This document shows positions 47,882 through 52,079 of a stretch of 52,079 bases of DNA, in pieces. The position numbers were made by a program, and so were the translations under genes. The notes under the pieces are model-generated. The model saw only the letters and a list, made by a program, of their open reading frames with translations, was not told the DNA's origin and did no database searches. Source of the stretch: DATMXS01 sp050260275 (GTDB lineage: Bacteria; Acidobacteriota; Terriglobia; Bryobacterales; Bryobacteraceae); the NCBI GenBank assembly GCA_050260275.1, contig JBLNBX010000272.1, positions 1 through 52,079 of the forward strand, in the 5' to 3' direction. Each line of letters starts with the position of its first letter. The stretch's first letter is position 1.

Positions 47882-49140
47882 TTCTCGAGCAGTGCAAGAT
47901 TGATCTTCTGGTTCAGGACCATCTCCTTGGTCACAGAGAACTCCCTGATTTTCTTGTACGACGGGAGATAGTACATGAGGTCCAGCATGAGCTCTTCCAG
48001 GATCATCCGCAGGCCCCGCGCCCCGACTCTGCGCTCCATCGCCAGCATCGCGATGGCCTCCAGCGCATCGTCATTGAACTTTAGTCTAACATTTTCGAAG
48101 TCAAAAAGCTTCTGGTACTGGCGGATGATGGCGTTCTTCGGCTTGGTCAGGATCTGTATGAGGGCATCCTTGTCCAGCTCCTCCAGGATGCCCACCACCG
48201 GCATCCTGCCGATGAACTCAGGAATGAACCCGAACTTGATGAGGTCGAACGGCTGTACCAGTGAGAGCAGGTCCGTGTCGCGCCGCCCGCTTGCGCCGGC
48301 GCGCTGGCCATCCTTGTCCTCAGAGCCGAGAAAACCTATTGTTTTCTTGCCGATGCGCCGGCTGATCACCTGTTCCAGCCCGACGAACGCGCCACCCAGG
48401 ATGAACAGGATGTTCGTCGTGTCCACCGGCGTGAATTCCTGGTGGGGGTGCTTGCGCCCGCCTTGTGGTGGAACGTTCGCAATCGTGCCCTCCAGTATCT
48501 TCAAAAGCGCCTGCTGGACACCCTCGCCGGAGACGTCGCGAGTGATCGACGGGTTCTCGTCCTTGCGGCTGATCTTGTCGATTTCGTCGATGTAGATGAT
48601 GCCCTGCTGCGCCCTCTGCACGTCCCAATCCGCGTTTTGGAGGAGCCGGAGAATAATGTTCTCCACATCCTCGCCCACATAGCCCGCCTCGGTCAGCGAG
48701 GTCGCGTCCACGATCGCGAACGGCACGTCGAGAATTCTGGCCAGTGTCTGCGCAAGCAGCGTCTTGCCCGAGCCCGTGGGCCCGATGAGCAGGATGTTGC
48801 TCTTGGCAACCTCCACGTCGGAGGAGCGCTGCTTGTTCATGTAGACACGCTTGTAGTGGTTGTACACAGCCACCGCAAGCTTCTTCTTCGTGGCTTCCTG
48901 GCCGACGACGTACTGGTCCAGATACTCCTTTAATTCCAGTGGCTTGGGCAATTTGTGCGGAGTCGAGTAGGGCGTATCGTGACGGTCGTCCTCGAGGATC
49001 GAGTTGCAGACCGCGATACACTCGTCGCAGATATATGCCCTCGGAAAGTCGCTGGGAGAGGAGATCAGTTTTCCAACAACGTCTTGACTCTTGTGGCAGA
49101 AGGAGCAGCGCAGCGGCTCTTCGGAACCGGCGCGCTTCAT
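47872..49140 (-). CDS. clpX: ATP-dependent Clp protease ATP-binding subunit ClpX
   Basis: 422 residues. The N-terminal C4 zinc domain uses C12, C15, C38 and C41 ('CSFC' and 'CDEC'). The AAA+ motor has 'LLIGPTGSGKTLLAQTLA' and 'IIYIDEIDKI', the pore 'GYVGEDVE' region, and 'KTIGFLG', the IGF loop that docks on ClpP. ATG 49140 was selected because it starts the zinc domain and has GGGAG upstream. Usual tig-clpP neighbours are missing: upstream lies a divergent UbiD-family gene, so ClpP must be encoded elsewhere. lon follows downstream. Confidence 0.97.
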   Translation of the reverse strand: MKRAGSEEPLRCSFCHKSQDVVGKLISSPSDFPRAYICDECIAVCNSILEDDRHDTPYSTPHKLPKPLELKEYLDQYVVGQEATKKKLAVAVYNHYKRVYMNKQRSSDVEVAKSNILLIGPTGSGKTLLAQTLARILDVPFAIVDATSLTEAGYVGEDVENIILRLLQNADWDVQRAQQGIIYIDEIDKISRKDENPSITRDVSGEGVQQALLKILEGTIANVPPQGGRKHPHQEFTPVDTTNILFILGGAFVGLEQVISRRIGKKTIGFLGSEDKDGQRAGASGRRDTDLLSLVQPFDLIKFGFIPEFIGRMPVVGILEELDKDALIQILTKPKNAIIRQYQKLFDFENVRLKFNDDALEAIAMLAMERRVGARGLRMILEELMLDLMYYLPSYKKIREFSVTKEMVLNQKINLALLEKAG

Positions 49141-49382
49141 AGAGAGGCTCCCGAACCGTTGATCATACCGGTCAAATGCATATACGGGATCTGTCGTTAT
49201 TATCCCGCGGATGGGTCCCCACAGCAATCACATCTTATGCGGGGATTCGCCTCCAAACCACTGGCCGGTATAAAATTAACTGCGATTAATGATCTTGGTA
49301 CACCCCCTCCGTCAAATCCCTGAATGATCCCTCCAGGCATCCCGCTTCTGCCGGTGGCAAACTACAAAGGACCAGACCAGAT

Positions 49383-50852
49383 ATGAAAGATCTCCGCTCC
49401 GCTCTTCACCTCCTTGCGAACCGTTCCGAGCACCTTCTGGTGACCGGGGAGCCCGTAGACCCGTACCTCGAGCTTGCCGGGGTGTACCGGCACGCCGGCG
49501 CGGGCACGCCCGTGACGCCCCCGGCCCGGATCGGCCCGGCAATGCTGTTCGAAAACATCCAGGGTTACCCGGGCTGGCGGATCCTCGCCGGTATGCTGGC
49601 CAGCCGGGAGCGCACCGCCGCGGTTCTTGGGACGGACGTAGCGTCGCTTCCGTTGCGTCTTCTTAACGCCCTAAAGAACCCCATCGCGCCCGTGCCGTCC
49701 GATTCGGCCCCTTGCCAGGAGGTGATCCACCGCGAGCCGCTGGACCTGCGAAAACTCGTGCCTGTGGTCACGAACACGCCCCTCGACGCCGGTCCGTTTA
49801 TCACTCTAGGTCTGCTGCGGGCGGAAGATCCCGAGACAGGCGCGTCCGACGTCACCATCCATCGCATGCGCGTGCTGGGGCCGGATACCCTCACTATCTT
49901 TTTTGTCCCGGGCCGCCACATCGACGCGTTCCGAATGAAGGCCGAGGCCGCGGGAAAGGCGCTGCCGGTCTCCATCAACATCGGCCTGCACCCGGCAATA
50001 TACGTCGCCTCCTGCTTCGAGCCACCCACAACTCCGCTCGGCTTCGACGAACTGAGCATCGCCGGAGCGCTTCTGGACGGCGTTCCCGTCCGGCTCGCCC
50101 CATGCGTTTCTGTTGCGGCGAAGGCTATCGCCGATGCGGAGGTCGTCATCGAGGGAGAGGTCCTGCCCCACGAGCGCGTCGCCGAAGACGCCGGTGCTGC
50201 CGAGCCAGGCTGGGCGATGCCCGAGTTCCCCGGATACCTCGGCCGCGCGCAGGCCTCCGTACCCGTCATTCGAGTGCGCGCCATCACACACCGGCGGCAG
50301 CCCATCTACCAGACGCTGGTCGGGCCGGGCGCGGAGCACACGAACCTGGTCGGAATCCCGGTGGAGGCGAGCATCCTACGGCTGGTGGAGACCGCCATGC
50401 CGGGCCGCCTGGTGAACGTTTACGCGCATCCCTCGGGCGGTGGAAAGTACATTGCGATCCTCCAGTTCCGCAAGGCCTCGCCCTCGGACGAAGGGCGCCA
50501 GCGCCAGGCCGCCCTGTCCGCCTTCGCGGCGTTCCCGGAGCTGAAGCACGTGATCCTCGTGGACGAGGATGTCGACATATTCGACACCAACGACGTCCTG
50601 TGGGCCATGACCACTCGCTACCAGGGGGACCGCAGCACAGTGTTCATCCCCGGCGTCCGCTGCCATCCTCTCGACCCCTCCCAGAGCCCGGACTTCAGCC
50701 CGCTTCTTCCGGCCGAAGGCACGTCGTGCAAGACAATCTTCGATTGCACCGTCCCGTACCATCTCCGGGACCGCTTCCTCCGCCCGCGTTTTGCTGAAGT
50801 GAACCTGTCGCGCTTTTTCCCCAACGGCCTCGGCCCGGCCCCCAGGCTGTAG
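49383..50852 (+). CDS. UbiD-family decarboxylase
   Basis: 489 residues. Recognisable family features: N-terminal 'GPAMLFENIQGYPGWRILAG', the prFMN/metal region with 'NIGLHPAIYVASCFEPPTTP' and 'EVVIEGEVLPHE', 'AITHRRQPIYQTLVG' (conserved Arg) and C-terminal 'HVILVDEDVDIFDTNDVLWA'. UbiD enzymes decarboxylate aromatic or unsaturated acids with prenylated FMN; substrates range from 4-hydroxybenzoate derivatives to pyrrole- or indole-carboxylates. No ubiX (prFMN synthase) or ubiquinone gene is nearby, so a role in quinone synthesis cannot be assumed. AAAGGA lies some 14 bases ahead of the ATG. It diverges from clpX across about 240 bases. Confidence 0.88.
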   Translation: MKDLRSALHLLANRSEHLLVTGEPVDPYLELAGVYRHAGAGTPVTPPARIGPAMLFENIQGYPGWRILAGMLASRERTAAVLGTDVASLPLRLLNALKNPIAPVPSDSAPCQEVIHREPLDLRKLVPVVTNTPLDAGPFITLGLLRAEDPETGASDVTIHRMRVLGPDTLTIFFVPGRHIDAFRMKAEAAGKALPVSINIGLHPAIYVASCFEPPTTPLGFDELSIAGALLDGVPVRLAPCVSVAAKAIADAEVVIEGEVLPHERVAEDAGAAEPGWAMPEFPGYLGRAQASVPVIRVRAITHRRQPIYQTLVGPGAEHTNLVGIPVEASILRLVETAMPGRLVNVYAHPSGGGKYIAILQFRKASPSDEGRQRQAALSAFAAFPELKHVILVDEDVDIFDTNDVLWAMTTRYQGDRSTVFIPGVRCHPLDPSQSPDFSPLLPAEGTSCKTIFDCTVPYHLRDRFLRPRFAEVNLSRFFPNGLGPAPRL

Positions 50853-50974
50853 CCGCCTCTTGCGCGCGCGCTCACAAAGCCGCCGGGGCCAGGCGCCAGG
50901 ACAGGTCCGCGCACAGGGCAACCGGAGCGTTCCTTTTGGCCTTTTGGGGCCGTTTCCCTCGAGCATCAGAGGGG

Positions 50975-51008
50975 GCGGACTCCAGTCCGCGCGGAGCTTC
51001 AGCTCCGC
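50975..51008. repeat. Twin palindromes between convergent genes
   Basis: Two adjacent perfect inverted repeats: GCGGACT-CC-AGTCCGC (50975-50990) and, directly after, GCGGAGCT-TC-AGCTCCGC (50991-51008). They lie between the convergent UbiD-family and mutarotase-like stops. They could form two hairpins at both 3' ends. The shared GCGGA start and the similar palindrome at 16397-16414 suggest a dispersed REP-like family. Confidence 0.55.
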
Positions 51009-51033
51009 ACAGGGTTGCTGGAATTCGCCCCAC

Positions 51034-52041
51034 TCACGCGAAGAACGCTTCGAATCGCACCGTCTCGGCGCGGCGGGCACCCAGCCACTTGAACGTGGGC
51101 ACGCCGAAAAGCGTCCCGCGCTCGATCATGCGCCGTCGCGTCTCCGGCACGGGAGAGACGCCAAACTCCATCCCGCACGCCAGCGTGCGGCCGTTCCACG
51201 GCGGCGCGGTGCGGGAGTAGTTCTCCTCCCAGATGCCCAGCCAGGGAAACGCCGCGCGCGGCCAGCGGTACCCGAACGTAAGGCCCAGCCGCGGCGAGTG
51301 CGCGGTGAAGCGGGCCTCCTCGAGCGCCGGGTCCATCAGATGCGTCGTGAAGGCGGCGGAGACCATGAGGTTTGTGAACGTCCGCAGGTCGGCCTTTCCT
51401 CCGCCGACGCGCGGCGCATTGGGCCACTCGAACTCCGCGCCCTTTTCGAGGTAGCCGCCCGCGCCCATATCGGCCTCGAGAACCTTGGAGCGCGTGGCCG
51501 TCACCTCGAAACGCGTCGCGCCTCTCTCAAGAAACGGCGGCCCGAGCGTTACGTGCTGCGTCCAGGCGATGGGGCGGTCGCAGGATGAGAGGTTCTCGAC
51601 AGTCTCCGCAAAACACACCCGCATGCCGTCGAGCGCGATCCGCCGCTGGTAGCGCAACTGTGCTCCGGGCAGCTCCGCGCGGGCGATGAGTTCGGCTGCA
51701 TCGCCGGTGATGGCGTACGCCGCCACCGGCGCTTCTCCGTGTACCGTCAGCCCCGCCGCTTCCTCATCGGGAGACACGCCGCCGAAGATGTCCAGGCACA
51801 CGTTGTGGCCCATGAGGCCCGCCAGCAGCCGGCTTTCGGCGTCCGCTCCGTACTGAGGGTGCTTGCTGCGGGCGTAAGCCGAGGGCTCGATCGACGGCCA
51901 GGGCGGCGTCCAGAGGGGGTTGGTACCGGAAGGCTTATGCAGGATCTCAGCCACGTGCCCGCCTTCAACCAGCACGGTCACGCGCACGGAGTCGTTCTCG
52001 ATAGAGAACGCGCGACGATTGCGGTAGGAGGTTTCGGTCAT
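51034..52041 (-). CDS. Aldose epimerase/galactose mutarotase-like fold protein, function unknown
   Basis: 335 residues, beta-rich, no signal peptide or membrane segment. The opening 'FSIENDSVRVTVLVEGGHVA' and the repeated strand pattern ('AWTQHVTLGPPFLERGATRF', 'PWLGIWEENYSRTAPPWNGR') resemble mutarotase-superfamily (DUF4432/DUF4380-type) sugar-binding proteins. I see a possible 'H' in 'TQHVTLG' where aldose 1-epimerases place a conserved His, but cannot confirm a catalytic pair. It may recognise a carbohydrate. A 24-base perfect palindrome abuts its ATG, with no separate Shine-Dalgarno. Confidence 0.6.
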   Translation of the reverse strand: MTETSYRNRRAFSIENDSVRVTVLVEGGHVAEILHKPSGTNPLWTPPWPSIEPSAYARSKHPQYGADAESRLLAGLMGHNVCLDIFGGVSPDEEAAGLTVHGEAPVAAYAITGDAAELIARAELPGAQLRYQRRIALDGMRVCFAETVENLSSCDRPIAWTQHVTLGPPFLERGATRFEVTATRSKVLEADMGAGGYLEKGAEFEWPNAPRVGGGKADLRTFTNLMVSAAFTTHLMDPALEEARFTAHSPRLGLTFGYRWPRAAFPWLGIWEENYSRTAPPWNGRTLACGMEFGVSPVPETRRRMIERGTLFGVPTFKWLGARRAETVRFEAFFA

Positions 52042-52065
52042 GAGAGGGGCCGTACGGCCCCTCTC
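52042..52065 (-). promoter_or_regulatory. 24-base perfect palindrome directly abutting a start codon
   Basis: GAGAGGGGCC-GTAC-GGCCCCTCTC is a perfect palindrome ending on the base next to the ATG (52041). Folded in mRNA it would bury the only purine-rich, ribosome-site-like stretch (GAGAGGGG). Alternatively it is a terminator stem of an upstream gene outside the window, or a dimeric-regulator site. Confidence 0.5.
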
Positions 52066-52079
52066 ATTCTAGGACTTCT

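Overview
The window is about 52 kb of GC-rich bacterial chromosome, densely packed with genes. The mix suggests a Gram-negative Acidobacteriota member, possibly Bryobacterales/Solibacter-like: MCE/Mla lipid transport, TolC with HlyD adaptors, LolC/E, PhoU-PhoR-PhoB, an L21-L27-Obg block, ClpX-Lon-EngB-Rho, many GTG/TTG starts and atypical receiver proteins. That placement is inference from gene content; no search was possible. I recognised no tRNA, rRNA, insertion sequence, phage or CRISPR array.

Layout. (1) 1-3.4 kb, minus: the end of a surface-polysaccharide cluster (glycosyltransferase cut by the edge, O-antigen ligase, flippase) followed by ttcA. (2) 3.6-7.6 kb, minus: a cold-shock protein and an etfB-etfA-acyl-CoA dehydrogenase operon with a structured leader. 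(3) 7.9-10.9 kb, plus: mlaE-mlaF-mlaD, the last fused to an OmpA-like domain, ended by a clear terminator. (4) 11-12.5 kb: a Tat-exported aldo/keto reductase and a membrane-anchored glucoamylase-tail-like domain. (5) 12.8-16 kb, minus: cupin, phoB, phoR, phoU. (6) 16.4-17.5 kb, minus: two tandem receiver-like proteins without the phospho-acceptor Asp. (7) 18-23.7 kb: mrp/apbC, two glycosyltransferases, lysS and a LolC/E permease. (8) 23.7-30.5 kb: lactate permease, a decayed SDR remnant, a penicillin-binding transpeptidase, rplU-rpmA-obg, a cupin/PMI-like enzyme and an FmdB zinc ribbon. (9) 30.6-35.1 kb, minus: two tandem SYLF proteins separated by a decayed copy of the 3' end of the neighbouring methyltransferase, then mutL. 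(10) 35.2-43.1 kb, minus: a five-gene export cluster of three HlyD adaptors, an FtsX/MacB-type permease and TolC, with no ATPase gene. (11) 43.3-49.1 kb, minus: clpX, lon, engB, rho. (12) 49.4-52 kb: a UbiD-family decarboxylase and a mutarotase-like protein.

How the parts work together. Many adjacent genes are translationally coupled (ATGA, GTGA, TGATG or TAATG junctions). EtfAB would take electrons from the linked acyl-CoA dehydrogenase. MlaEFD would move lipid between the membranes. The tandem HlyD/permease/TolC set looks like an envelope-spanning exporter whose ATPase must come from elsewhere.

The observations I rate highest are: the ATPase-less three-adaptor exporter, with large low-complexity inserts in two adaptors; a recurrent TATAAT-like box 6-10 bases before starts that lack a Shine-Dalgarno; the tandem SYLF duplication with its pseudogene scar; the frameshifted SDR remnant; the paired pseudo-receivers; and the structured region ahead of etfB.
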